Assembly: GCA_034770075.1 (NCBI GenBank)
Contig: CM068377.1
Coordinates: 53,872,275 to 53,936,274, forward strand
Direction of reading: 5' to 3'
DNA: 64,000 nt
Source: Aralia elata
Taxonomy: Eukaryota; Streptophyta; Magnoliopsida; Apiales; Araliaceae
Position numbers and translations under genes: made by a program. How positions within the stretch are numbered: the stretch's first letter is position 1; every line of letters starts with the position of its first letter. The notes beneath the pieces are model-generated. The model had not been told where the DNA came from, did no database searches, and worked only from the letters and a program-made list of their open reading frames with translations. Shown here piece by piece: positions 1-10,572 of this stretch.

Positions 1-1186
1 TGAATTATATTTGAATGGACTTTCATATTGTATGCTTAATGTATGAATTAACTGGAAAGTAATTCATGTGGTGTTTTATACAAAATTGGAAAATGGGTTA
101 TAAAACTCAGATCACCAATATGAAGGCATGTGTTATTGTAATAACCAAGAATTTCTAAGTCATTGTAAATAGATATATTAAGTTCAATATTAGTAATATT
201 AAAAATTTTGTGACATATAGTGAATGATTATGTGACTTTAATATATAATGATATTGACAATGATGATTAATCTGTCAAGACATATGTGTGATGGGTTTAA
301 ATCAAATGACATTGGAAATGGGAACTAAATAACCTAAGGGTTATAGTAATTTAGGTATGCTAGTATGTAATTTATATACTAGTACACTAACCCTAGAAAT
401 TTATTTTATACATCTCAGTTAGTTAATTTTATAACTTGATTAAGGCAAGTCTAATTGGGTTATAAAAATAAAGTATGAATATTGATGTAATAAAATGTGT
501 AATTAGTCCTAGTAGTATAAATTACTAGTGGACTAGTTCATCTAGTTTAATTATCTAGCCCAGTTGGTTTATTATCAAGCCCACTTAAATTAATTAATAG
601 TGGACTTGAATTATTAAATAAAATTACTTAACCAACTTATTGGGAGCCAAATAATTTAACAAACTAAGTGGCCCAAGGATGGTGAGTTTAAACTTGATTT
701 TCTAGTAGCCCAAACTAGTTATTTCAAGCCCAAATGAATTAAATTAATGGTCCAATTTTTAGCTAAAGCAAGGAGGGACTTTTTAGTCATTTTTTGAAGT
801 AAATTAGCAATTAAAACAAATCTAAATTGGGGCAAAAAGCCATGAGGTGGCCGGCCCATGTGGGTGATTAAAGGAGTAATGATTTCATTTTTTTGATCTT
901 ATCTCTTAAGCAAGGTGTCATCCATTGATTTGGCCATTTGATTAGTGTAATAAGTAAAAAGATAAGATAAGAGATAAGGATGAAAGAGAGAAAATGAGAT
1001 ATTAGAAAAATATAGATAGATATACAATCTATATCTAACATTTAAAACTAGTAAACAAACCTTTAGTTATTTTCCTTTCATTTCACTTCCTTTATTCCAA
1101 GAGAGCTAAAAGAAATCCAAGAGAGAGAGAGAGAGAGGGTGAGCCTCGACAAGGAGGAGAAAAAAGGGAGAGGAGTTTAAACCTTC

Positions 1187-1245
1187 ATGCCTCCTAGGTT
1201 CCTAACATATTTTGGCAAGAAGAGAAGAGTAGCAACCAAAGGAAG
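1187..1245 (+). other. Leader-exon-like segment with ATG and splice donor inside the LTR
   Basis: A 59-nt stretch begins with ATG and ends at AG|GTAAAG, a good plant 5' splice site. It encodes a basic peptide containing FLTYFG followed by KKRRVA. The same 59-nt stretch, with its donor, is present in both LTRs of B (27009-27067 and 46940-46998), and several of the differences are synonymous. It follows a purine-rich GA tract typical of an LTR leader. It could be a 5' leader exon with a small ORF. Coding function is unproven. Confidence 0.35.
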
Positions 1246-1845
1246 GTAAAGGAAAAATTTTAATTTTTAGTTAAGGTTTTGTGTAGTTATGTACTTTTAT
1301 TTTAGATCTATAAAGTTTTATGAACTTGTTGGTTAAAACCTTATGAAAAGGTTGGATCTTGAGTTATATTGTATAACTTGTTAATATATGTGAGATTGTG
1401 TTGAAAGTTTTGGGGAAAAACTAGTAAATGAGTTTTTCCAGAAAAACTTTAGTTAGTAAAGTGAGATCCATATTATTTATTTTGAAATTCCTTGTTTAGT
1501 AATTGTGATTTGCTTATTGGGTGTGCTAGATATGTAAGTTTTGGACAAAACCCCTTTGGAATCACTTTAAGACGTTGATAAATGAACAAACTATGAATTT
1601 ATTGCTAAAACACCTGCATGACGGAAAAACGATGTTACTGACCCCTCACTTTGGTACTAATTTTCGTGACCCAAACTGGCCCAAATTGAGTGTTTGATAA
1701 ATGAAAAATATAGTTCGAAAAGATATGAATCCAACGCCTCCAACAGAATCGCAATCCGAGTTGTAGATTTCGTTTTATGAGCAATTCCGTGAAGGACCCC
1801 AAAACTGAAAATGTAAAGAAAATGTTTGAAATAATAAACATTTTA

Positions 1846-2900
1846 GTAAAGAGTAATAAGTGATTAATTATTATTCTAATTATATTAAATAATGATTAAA
1901 GAATAATTAATTGATATTGAGTAGTAATGTTATAATAACTTAATTACATTAACAAAATAATTATTTATTATTTAATTAATATTATATTATAAATGGGAGC
2001 AAATACTAATTAATTATTTTTGAGAAAGAATAATTAAAGATCTATGAAGTGAATTGATTATTTATTTTTATGATGAATAATTAATTTATTTATTATTTAA
2101 TTAATATTAAATAATAAATAAGTTTAAATGCTAATTAATTATTCTTTAATGGTAAGGAATAATTAAAAACTAATGAAGTAAATAAATAAATTATTATTTG
2201 AGGATAAGTAATTCATTAATTATTATTTGATTAAGGTTAAATAATAATTAAAGACAAATGTGACTCATAATTTGATTAACATTAAATAATATGTAGATGT
2301 AATTAGTTATTATTTATAATAACCAAAGATAATTAATTAGTTACTATTTAACTATTATTAAATAGTAATTAAAGGAAGATAGAGTGAGTAAAATAAAGTT
2401 AATAATTTAATTATTTATTATTAAATAATAAATAAGGATAACGCATTGATTAATTATTATTTAATTAATATTAAATAATGATTAAAGAATGTTTAAGTTA
2501 ATAAACTAACTATAGGGTCAATAATTAATTATTATTTAATTATTATTAAATAATAATTAAAGACAACTGAGATTAATAAATTATTATTTGATTAAAATTA
2601 AATAATAAGTAAGGACAATTAATTAATCTATTATTATTTCATTCATATTAAATAATAATGAGATTAATAAGTCAATTATTTATTGTTTGATTAACAAGTA
2701 CATGTAATTAGTTATTATTTATTATTAAATAGTAACTAAAGATACTTGATTAATTAGTAACACTAAATAGTAACTAAATAAAAATAGAGTTTATTAAATT
2801 TAATTAACACATTAATTAAACAATTATAATTAATTGTTTAAGGGTTTAAATAAGTGTTTATCACTTAAGAAAAATATTGTTAATTAATTAAATCATTAAC
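1846..2900. repeat. AT-rich quasi-palindromic block in the B-type LTR
   Basis: About 1 kb is made almost only of A and T, built from degenerate units such as ATTAATTATTATTTAATTAA, TATTAAATAATAATTAAAGA and their reverse complements. There is no ORF of note. The same kind of block is shorter in the B LTRs (39300-39790 and the two sides of element D near 47590-47800 and 60897-61160). It may act as spacer, matrix attachment or intron-like sequence; nothing more can be supported. Confidence 0.7.
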
Positions 2901-3733
2901 TTAAGGTTTATTAAATATCCAATAGAGTTAATGATGGTGTAAGAGATTATAAGTGTTATGTGACTAATTGATTAGTATATGATAGAGTATAAATACTCAA
3001 TTATACGCAATGCTAATTGATAGAACGACATTATCAATGCTAGGTCTTTTGAAGAATTTTAATTAAAGCTAGCTAATTGTAGCTCGTCGAACAGGAAAGT
3101 TTCCTAACTTAACTCGAATTATTACTTTCAAAGCATGTTAGTGAATAATTATTGATGATTATTCACATCTTTAATGATGATTGACATTCATACTTTGTGC
3201 AATTAAATTCCGGTTCTATTATTATTGGACTGTGAATTATTTAAAGTTCTTTCATTGATGAACTTTTTATGAGCTGGATCTAAGCTAATTGTATCAGCTA
3301 GCTCAAATATGTTAAATTTGATAAACTCAAATAATTTTTAAAAGCTAATCCAACTAGTTGATTAGTATGGATTCTTCGACTGAGAAAAAGGACTATTTTA
3401 CTAAAGCATTAAATTGAAAAACAACTATTGCTCGTTTATTAAGTGTTTATGCATAAATCACCGGGTATGAAAGGCTGATCCTCTTGATTACCAAAACTTA
3501 CTAAAAGGGCCAGTTTAAATACTAACAACCTTCGTATATGTTCATGGTTATTTATGACCACTCAGTATCTATTATTCAATTATCGATTCTTGTTAAATGT
3601 GCTCTCACAATTGAATTTCATTGTTGAACATCGATAGATAAATTCCTTTCTAATCATAATATATCGTCTTTGTAATTAAACTTGCTAAGCAAATTAGTTG
3701 CTTACTCTTGCTATATCATGACGTTTATTTCAG

Positions 3734-3783
3734 CTAAGCCCGAAAGTTCAAACAAGAAGGATAAGGGCAAGGTCCAGGACTAG
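3734..3783 (+). other. Conserved lysine-rich exon-like segment in LTR (solo LTR copy)
   Basis: Just after TTTATTTCAG, which resembles a 3' splice site, comes a 50-nt stretch. Read in phase 1 it encodes AKPESSNKKDKGKVQD then stop. An intact equivalent of the same length lies in the 3' LTR of B, another in the unrelated LTR fragment at 63652-63701 (minus), and a 62-nt version, 12 nt longer and so frame-preserving, in the 5' LTR of C. It could be a short coding exon, or a purine-rich splicing enhancer next to a leader acceptor. Confidence 0.4.
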
Positions 3784-4038
3784 TTGGCTAAGAATAGTAT
3801 AAGGTAACTGTTTAAGTGTTATATTTTGTTATGTAAATAGTATGTAAACCTTTTGTAATATTTAAGGGTATGTTTAAGTTAAGATTAAAGAGAACTGGGG
3901 ATATATTTTAGAATGTTATTTAAATGAACAATGTATGTTTATTATTCCGCAATAGTATATAAAATGCTTATGATGATGATGGATCGTGAGCACCAAAGCC
4001 GAGGTTAGAGAACCCGAATTTGGGGGCGTCACAGTTAT

Positions 4039-4301
4039 GGACTTTTCTCTGTAGGAGTGAATTCATAAATTGCAATTAGGATAGGAATAGGTTAGTTCCC
4101 AGGGACAGAATAGAGATCTAGAAGGGGGGTTGAATAGATCCTTTAAAAACTTATTCTTTTTATTACGAAAGTATATCAGTTATGATTAATAGAATCAATT
4201 CATGCACAGCGGAATATACTTTAATAACCCCTTCAAAGATATAAACAAAATCTCAGTTCAATGAACAAATCTACGATATGGTTGATAGCAGATATAGTAG
4301 T
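4039..4301. other. Left part of a probable Ty1/copia (SIRE/Maximus-like) LTR region, split by element A
   Basis: This flank contains AAGGGGGGTTGAATAGATCC and AGCGGAATATACTTTAATAA, motifs I associate with long SIRE/Maximus copia LTRs. It reads into the sequence after element A (22815 onward) once A and one GTAGT copy are removed. No coding sequence is seen. Exact LTR ends were not found, so orientation and completeness are open. Confidence 0.4.
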
Positions 4302-6410
4302 TGTAGACACCCAAATTTTGCGTTTCCTTCTACTAACCATGACAGGAGGGCGAAATCGTCAATTGAACCGGCTTGCGGGAGCAAAGGAGCGGGCACAAGG
4401 GCAAGCGCCCGACACCGCCGCAATGTTTTGGGCAACCCAAGTTTACGTGACAATAAAGCCGTCCGAGGCAGGCATTTCCGAATGAGGTGGCACGTCTCCC
4501 GGAAATTCCCGGACTGCAGAATACGAGCCTGTCAGCGAAAACCGACGTCGCGGCACGAAAATCGAGGCGTGGCACGAAAATCGAGAAAGTCAAGCCCGCC
4601 AGCCGCGGATAGATCTGCGGCCAAGTGGGTGCGCCAGCACGGAAACCAGGAAATCAGCACTACCAGCTGAGTGCGATGGGAGGCGCGCCAGCTGGCCAGC
4701 CGCAGATCCATCTGCGGCCAGCCGCAGATAGATCTGCGGCTGGCTTTGGCCAGCCTATTTAAGCCCAGCTTCGGGCAGCATACAGGAGGTTGGAAGAAAT
4801 TTGGAAGAAGAAGGATTCAGCACAACAGCAGCACGGAATTTGAGAGAAAAATAGTAGATTTTTGCAACAAAAATAGGAAGAAAAGAGAGAAAAAAAAGAG
4901 AAATTTTACTCCTTTAATTTTGATTGTATCAAATATATTTCTCATACTATTCAAATACCAAGACTTCATCCTTTTGAGATCATTTTGCAAGGTAAAAATT
5001 CCCTTTGGTTGTAACAATTCATATCATCTTATTTGCTTAGATGGGATGTAGTTTTCATGTATATTGTTGAACAATCGTGGATTAGGGATTATTAGTGAAG
5101 GTTCCATCGGAATAAAATTCTTCCTAATAAACCGAGGATATCCAAGTGATGAAATTTCTAGCTTGTTTAGGGTGATTTATTGGGTGTAATTTATTTAGAT
5201 TGTCATTTCCGGATATCATGGTGTATTAGATAAATCCGGGTTGGTTAGTTATGTAGGATTCATTTTGTAGGCATGTATTAATCTCGTGTGAGCCTAGGAA
5301 TGCGACCCCGTGGTCCAAATCCGATGATGGACGTTTTGATGTATGTGATAGATTCAAGATGCTCGTTTTGTAACATGTAACCATTGGGCCTTAAAACGAC
5401 GCTAAGGCGAGGATCGGGTTTAAGGCCCCGAAATAGTGGAATCTATGCTTGTGGGCGTTTGGGGTATTTTGATGGCTTACATGCCCATGAATAACCCCAA
5501 CGCATTTTAATGCTTGATTTGATTTATGACACAAATTGATTTCAAAACTAAACGACGAAGATTTTCATAAAATCAATCAAACTAGGTTATTAGAATCACG
5601 AGGTTTAAAATTGGGAGTGCTAATGAATGTCGATTCCTATTTAACGAAAAAGCTAAAGAAAAATCGTTTTCCAAAACATCATACAAAATGATCTTATGAA
5701 TGAGTAACGTTTTATTAAACCGTTGTGTATAGGGTGAAAGAGATCCTAGAAGTTGCCCATCATGCTATTTGCGAAAGCAACGTATAGATCTCGATTCCTA
5801 TTTTGACGAAGGTTTAGAAAACTCTTGTTTTGCCAAAACGACACCTAATGGAAATCTCATAGTTTTGACAAATTAAAATCAAACCTTTCTTATAAAGAAT
5901 CAAGCTTTCTCGTATAAATCGAAGGACATTCCGAAGCATTCTCAAATCAAAGCACGATTTTCCCTAAAAAGTCCAAATGAATCTGTCATACAAACTCACC
6001 ACAACATTCATGTAGGCACACACACACATACGCGCACACGCACACGTTTCATGAATTAAAGGATAGGAAAACATCAAGATTGCGGTGACCGTGTTTCACG
6101 GAAGTCGAGGGGTGCCTAACACCTTCCCCTCACTTAAGCAAGCCCCCGAACTCTATGAATCTCGATTCGCAGACTAATTAATTCGGAGTCACATATGAGC
6201 CAGCGATTTATAAAAAAAGGGCGAAAACTCGGATGAGTTGGTACATCCATTTCAAATATACCAACTGGCGACTCTGGTTAATTGGCTCATCATAAAAAAT
6301 GATCTTTCAAAAATCCCGTCGACATTAATGCCGATCTTTTCCCAAAAATCATTAAATCAAAAGGATAAAATCGGAAAAGACAAGAAAGACGAGAAAACCC
6401 GGCGTCGACA
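4302..6410 (+). repeat. 5' LTR of element A
   Basis: The 2109-bp repeat is nearly identical to 20701-22809. The U3-like first 450 bp is GC-rich with three palindromes and a TATA-like box at 4756. A leader with purine runs follows, with a possible splice donor (TTTGCAAG then GTAAAAATTC) near 4990. A CA-rich tract lies near 6017-6047. Several open frames cross it, such as 4278-4670 and 4671-5051, but they are present equally in the 3' copy and have no recognisable domain, so I do not call genes there. Confidence 0.92.
4602..4762 (+). promoter_or_regulatory. LTR promoter of element A: palindromes plus TATA box
   Basis: Three 20-bp palindromes of the form GCCGCAGATNNATCTGCGGC lie at 4602-4621 (one arm altered), 4699-4718 and 4721-4740. 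The last two are separated by 2 bp, so their centres are 22 bp apart. The box TATTTAA follows at 4756-4762, 15 bp after the last palindrome. Equivalent palindromes occur in the LTR of element D and again next to a TATA box upstream of A's antisense genes. Promoter function is inferred from position. Confidence 0.65.
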
Positions 6411-6412
6411 GC

Positions 6413-6430
6413 TGGCGACTCTGCTGGGGA
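6413..6430 (+). other. Primer binding site of element A
   Basis: TGGCGACTCTGCTGGGGA begins 2 bp after the end of the 5' LTR. It is not the initiator-Met type. Ogre-type elements are reported to use a tRNA-Arg primer, and the same 18-mer is present in element D. The exact tRNA was not checked. Confidence 0.8.
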
Positions 6431-7226
6431 CATTAGAGGGTTTAAGCCGTTTTCAAATCTTGATGCTATCCTAAGCCTCTAAAAATCATAAATGTGTATG
6501 TACGTGCGATATTTTGACTTGTTTTACTTATTGTTGTGTGTGAATGTGTGCCTTTTGTCCAATGAATGAATGATTGAATGGATTTGTTTTACTTTAAAGT
6601 AATCATTTGCATACGGTGAGGACGATGAATGTGAATGTATGTTGAGAGAGTACCTCCTCCTGAGGCGAACCCGTCGGTTGCTTATTACTGGACTCGATGG
6701 GGCTGCTCCCCGGAGATGGCTCAGGAAACGCACCACTCAAATCCGCTCCAATCGAAAGGGCTCAAACGAGTAGATTGCGAAGATTTGGGAACCTTCATGC
6801 CAAAAAGCCCGCGAGAGTAACCCTAGGGTAGGTCAGCCTCAGATTAACCCAACGCAGGAAAAGTCTCTTCATGCCTTTTTACGTTTATATGTCTAAATGT
6901 CATGATCTCATTCAATATTCATACACCCCTTTTCTGTGTCGAAAGAGATTACTAACCGCTGTGAATTGCAGGGAATAGTTGGGGGAGCATAATAAAGCAT
7001 GTTTAGCATTGGTTATGGCACTAAAGGACTACTAACTTTCTCTTTTGCAGGGAAAGATTTTAAAAAAAAAAAAAAACCCCCAAAAAAAAAAAACACACAA
7101 AAAATTACAGTTTTAGCATGCATCCATTTTGCATTTCCCCAAGACTAAACTTCGAACCATTGTCTCTGTAGGATTGCTCCTCAAACCCGTTCGCAGTCTA
7201 AGAAAGCCCAGGTCTCTACCTCTGAA
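6431..7226 (+). other. Leader between PBS and gag of element A
   Basis: This is about 800 bp of untranslated leader. It contains A-rich runs near 7050-7095 and acceptor-like sites (CTCTTTTGCAG near 7041-7051, TGTCTCTGTAG ending at 7171). The gag frame is open from 7173 and reads IAPQTRSQ before the first ATG at 7227. Element D keeps the same reading and the same TGTAG acceptor-like site, so the true gag start may lie on an upstream exon. Confidence 0.55.
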
Positions 7227-8578
7227 ATGGCTGATCTTCCCAATCATAGTTCCATATCTCGGGAGGAGTTTGATGATTTTAAAAGACAGATGATGGAAAT
7301 GGCCACAATGCTAAAGGAACAGTTCTTAATCAGACAGGATCCGGCAAACCAGGGATCGCATAATGTTCCACCACCAGGGGATGATCAGAATCCTCCTAAA
7401 AATGGTACAAACTTGCTTAAAGAGGACCAACCCCGACTCAAGGACGAGCCAGTCATCCCAAAGCCCGTTCCCATACCTAGCAGGACAGTGATTACTATCC
7501 CAGAAGAAGGGGACAATGACGACCTTCGGAGAAAAATGAAACACATGGAGGAGCCCATCCAATCTCTAAGGGGCATAGGCTCCCTGGGCAGGGTTAACTA
7601 TTCGGATCTATGTGTTTTCCCCGGAGCCAGATATCCAGAAAAGTTCAAAGTTCCCGAGTTTGAAAAATACAATGGAAAGGGAGACCCCTATACACACTTG
7701 AAAATATACATTGGAGAACTCGGGTCTTATGCCGAAGACGAGGGGTTAAGAATGCAACTATTCCAGAAAAGCTTAACAGGGGAGGCAAGGATCTGGTATG
7801 CCCGCCTCGACAACGCCCGAATCCACAACTGGGAGGAATTGGCCCATACCTTCTTAACCCAATACAGCTTTCAGGCCCAGATGGCTCTTGACAGGTACCA
7901 AATGACAAAGGTTAAAAAACAGCCTAGGGAATCCTTCAGGGAATATGCGCAACGATGGAGGGGCATGGCCGCACAGGTAACCCCCCCGATGAGCGAATCA
8001 GAGATGGTAATGACCTTTGTAGACATTCAGGAGGCACCGTATTATGAGCGGGTCATCTCGGGGATTGGAAGACCCTTTGCTGAAATGATTAAACATGGAG
8101 AGATGGTTGACATGGGGTTGAAATCGGGTAAAATCCGGGATCTTACTGCTTTAGAAACTGCTGCCGAGCAAATACAGAATGGAAACTACGGTAGCACTTC
8201 CCGGAGGGTCCAAAAGAAAAAGGAGGAGGATGTCTCCCTCATCCTACAGGGGACATCCAGAAAAGTAGAAGGTCATCCTCCGGTGCAGGTGCAGAGGGGA
8301 GGGCCATCCCGACAGCCAAACTTCACAGATCAAAGGGCAGAGGGGCGAAGAAGATATGAGGCCTCGCAGAATCGAGTATTCACCCCGCTCGGGGAGCCGC
8401 TTGAACGGGTATTAGCGGTATTAGTAGCCCAAAAGAAAATAGTTGGTCTGGCACCACCGAGTGACCCAAAGGGTAGAAGGTTTGACCCGAGCAAGCGATG
8501 TGCATACCACTACTTACTTCCAGTTCCCCTGGCCATGATACAAAATATTGCTGGACGTAGAAGCATCGAATCCAAAAC
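7227..8578 (+). pseudogene. gag: gag (capsid part), element A
   Basis: This is the structural protein that packages element RNA into cytoplasmic virus-like particles. The retrotransposon gag core is around residues 140-280 (PEKFKVPEFEKYNGKGDP, GEARIWYARLD, FLTQYSFQAQM, SFREYAQRWRGMA). A modified zinc-knuckle-like stretch that starts CAYH in both A and D lies near 8500. Compared with element D, about 8 extra bases are present after CAYH (8511-8522). They shift the frame, and a TAG at 8558-8560 stops the resumed frame. The frame is open upstream to 7173 without an ATG. The 64-residue segment missing from D's gag is present here. Identification as Tat-type gag is firm; activity is unlikely unless the break is a sequence error. 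Confidence 0.85.
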
Positions 8579-10405
8579 ATGAAAGAAATTTTGGAAATTG
8601 TGGTGGAACAAACAGACTACACTAAAGTTAAAGCAAATCCCCTGCCAAGACATGATGGAGGGGGAGTTAATGCGACGGAGGCAAGTGAGGCTGGGGGGCC
8701 GCCAAGGTTGAACTATGTGCAGAAAATTGAGGAATTGATCAACGTGATACATGATCATGGGAGTGCACGGGGAGCGCCCATCAGGTTGATAGGGATAAGT
8801 CCAAATGGCATGGAAAGACCTGTCAAGTTGACAGCCCCGAGGCCCATCATCCTTGCAGCAAGGCCGCAACTCCCTATCAGTAGTCTGAAGACTGTACCCT
8901 GGAATTATGGGGGAATACCAGAGGAAGCGGCCAGTTGTGCTTCCGTGACGACCAGGGGGAACCCCTTATATCTTCCCGGGCGAGTCCTTGAGAGCCAAAA
9001 GAGAAAAAAATGAAGAGGTTTCCGAGGAAAGGGCCATAGAGTTTTTGAAAAGGATGGATCACCCAGAAACAAGGAGGATCCAGATTTTAAATGAGGAATC
9101 AACCCTAACATCAGTCATGGACTTGGTGTTGTCATCCAGTGAGCATTGCAAAACCCTGATGAAGGTTCTGGAGGAGGCATTTGTGCCCAAAGAAATTAGT
9201 GAGGAGGGTTTCGGCCAGCTGGTAGGCCACTTATTGGAAACCGATGCAATATCCTTTACGGATGAGGATATTCCCAAAGAGGGAAGGGGGCACCGAAAAC
9301 CGCTACACATCACGGTAATCTCCTCAGGATATGTCATGAATGGGGTGCTGATCGACGGGGGATCGGCATTGAATATATGTCCTCTCAGCACGCTGAAGAA
9401 AATGAACATCAGTCCCAAGCGCCTACGGGCCAGTAATGTGGTGGTTCGGGCTTTTGACGGATCCCGGAGGGATACCATCGGGGAGATAGAATTGCCAGTG
9501 GAGATAGGGCCCTGTACTTTTGATATATCCTTCCAAGTCCTAGATATTACGGCAAGCTACAACCTGCTGTTAGGGAGGCCGTGGATACACATGGCCGGGG
9601 CAGTTCCTTCCACGCTCCACCAACAAATCAAGTTGATCATCGATGGGAATCTGGTAACAATCTCGGCCGAATGTGATGACCCTTCTCCTCCCAGGAGTGG
9701 CCTACCAGTAATCAATGTGGATGAGTCGGCGGCGCCTGCCAGCTTTCAAGCACTAGAGATTAGCACTCCCCATTATAGATGCCTGGGAGCTCCAGCTGTG
9801 AAACCAAGGGTCTCTCCGGAACTCACCTTTGTGGCAAGGGAAATGATTAAAATGAACTTCCAACCTGGACGGGGACTAGGGAAAAGCAGTCAGGGAATCA
9901 CCGAGCCCATCCACCTACCACAGCAGATAGGCAAAGCAGGATTGGGATACCATGTGGGCGCAGTACGGGGACACCGTCAGGGTGCGACTCCGATTCGACT
10001 AGTTGGCAGTCCAGTGACCAAAGTCGACAATAAGCAGGGGATCAGCGGACCTGTGATTGGGGCAGGGAATGAAGAGTTAACCCCCACACGTAATGAGTCG
10101 GCCCGGAGGGAAAGTTTCCTGCGGGAGGTCGCAAAAGAGTTTGAAAACAAATGCTATATCCCCGGACAATCAACAAGCAGTAAGGAGGGGACGAATGTTA
10201 TCACACCACCGGGAGCCCAACAAGTTGTGCCTGTCATCGATTGGGCAGGGCTGATTATTCCTGGAGAAGATATGGAGAAGGACTCAGGCGACGTATCCGT
10301 AATCATCGGGGAGGTGTCCGATGTGAGGCCCTCCTTTATCCAGCGCATTTCATCTGACCTGACCATCGATAATTGGACCCAGAAACCAGTGATATCCAAA
10401 CAAGG
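8579..10405 (+). pseudogene. gag C-terminus, protease and G-patch-like segment, element A (frameshifted)
   Basis: This is the continuation of gag-pro, open as 8579-9013 and then 8988-10405 in another frame. The switch falls in the A run near 9002-9009 (QKRKK then stop), where element D has no run and no shift, so one base appears lost here. The aspartic protease has LIDGGSALN at about 9350, the Tat form of the D-T/S-G site, and LLGRPWIH further on. Near 9840-9950 the motifs FQPGRGLGKSSQG and GKAGLGY give a G-patch-like pattern. The reading frame passes straight into a splice donor at 10406, so it should continue into the RT exon. The TAA at 10407-10409 would lie inside the intron. Confidence 0.82.
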
Positions 10406-10572
10406 GTAAAGCTCGACGTCAGGGTGGTTAACCCTAGAGGATGGGGGAATGAAGAAGTTTTATTTTGTTGTTGTTTTATTTCTGCATAATTGTGTCGTTT
10501 CTTCGTGTTATTTGAAATTGCGATCGTCGTGAAAAATGATTTATATATGACAAGTATTTTGTTTCATGTCAG
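10406..10572 (+). other. Putative intron between protease and reverse transcriptase, element A
   Basis: The donor is CAAGG|GTAAAG and the acceptor TTTCATGTCAG|G. The 167-nt interval is T-rich and contains stops. Removing it joins the protease frame to the RT frame in phase (the codon split GG|G is restored). Element D has the same donor, acceptor and phase at 54955-55127 (173 nt). A spliced intron at this place is an established Ogre feature. Splicing here is inferred, not shown. Confidence 0.8.

Larger units (their letters stand above)
137..4033 (+). mobile_element. Solo LTR of the element-B chromovirus family
   Basis: The segment starts TGTAATAACC and ends GGGGGCGTCACA. It is flanked on both sides by the 5-bp duplication GTTAT (132-136 and 4034-4038), with no internal region, so it is a solo LTR left by LTR-LTR recombination. 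It matches the LTRs of element B (25890 onward and 45826 onward) along its length: the start, a leader-like part near 1080-1250, an AT-rich block, and the end with GAGCACCAA and CCCGAATTTGGGGG. It is about 3.9 kb, some 350 bp longer than the B LTRs, mostly because its AT-rich block is longer. Boundaries and TSD are read directly; family assignment rests on similarity to B. Confidence 0.88.

Noticed and set aside
1635..1841. 68-codon minus-strand ORF in the solo LTR and its relative at 47340-47537
   Set aside because: Conserved only as LTR DNA; the B copies differ in frame and length, with no protein-like constraint visible.
4261..5051. Open frames of 74-130 codons in the element A LTR (repeated at 20545-21450)
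   Set aside because: They lie across the U3 and promoter, have no domain pattern, and the same DNA is open in several frames on both strands because of GC-richness.
6238..6474. 78-codon ORF crossing the LTR/PBS junction
   Set aside because: It reads through the LTR end and PBS, which are nucleic-acid signals; no domain.
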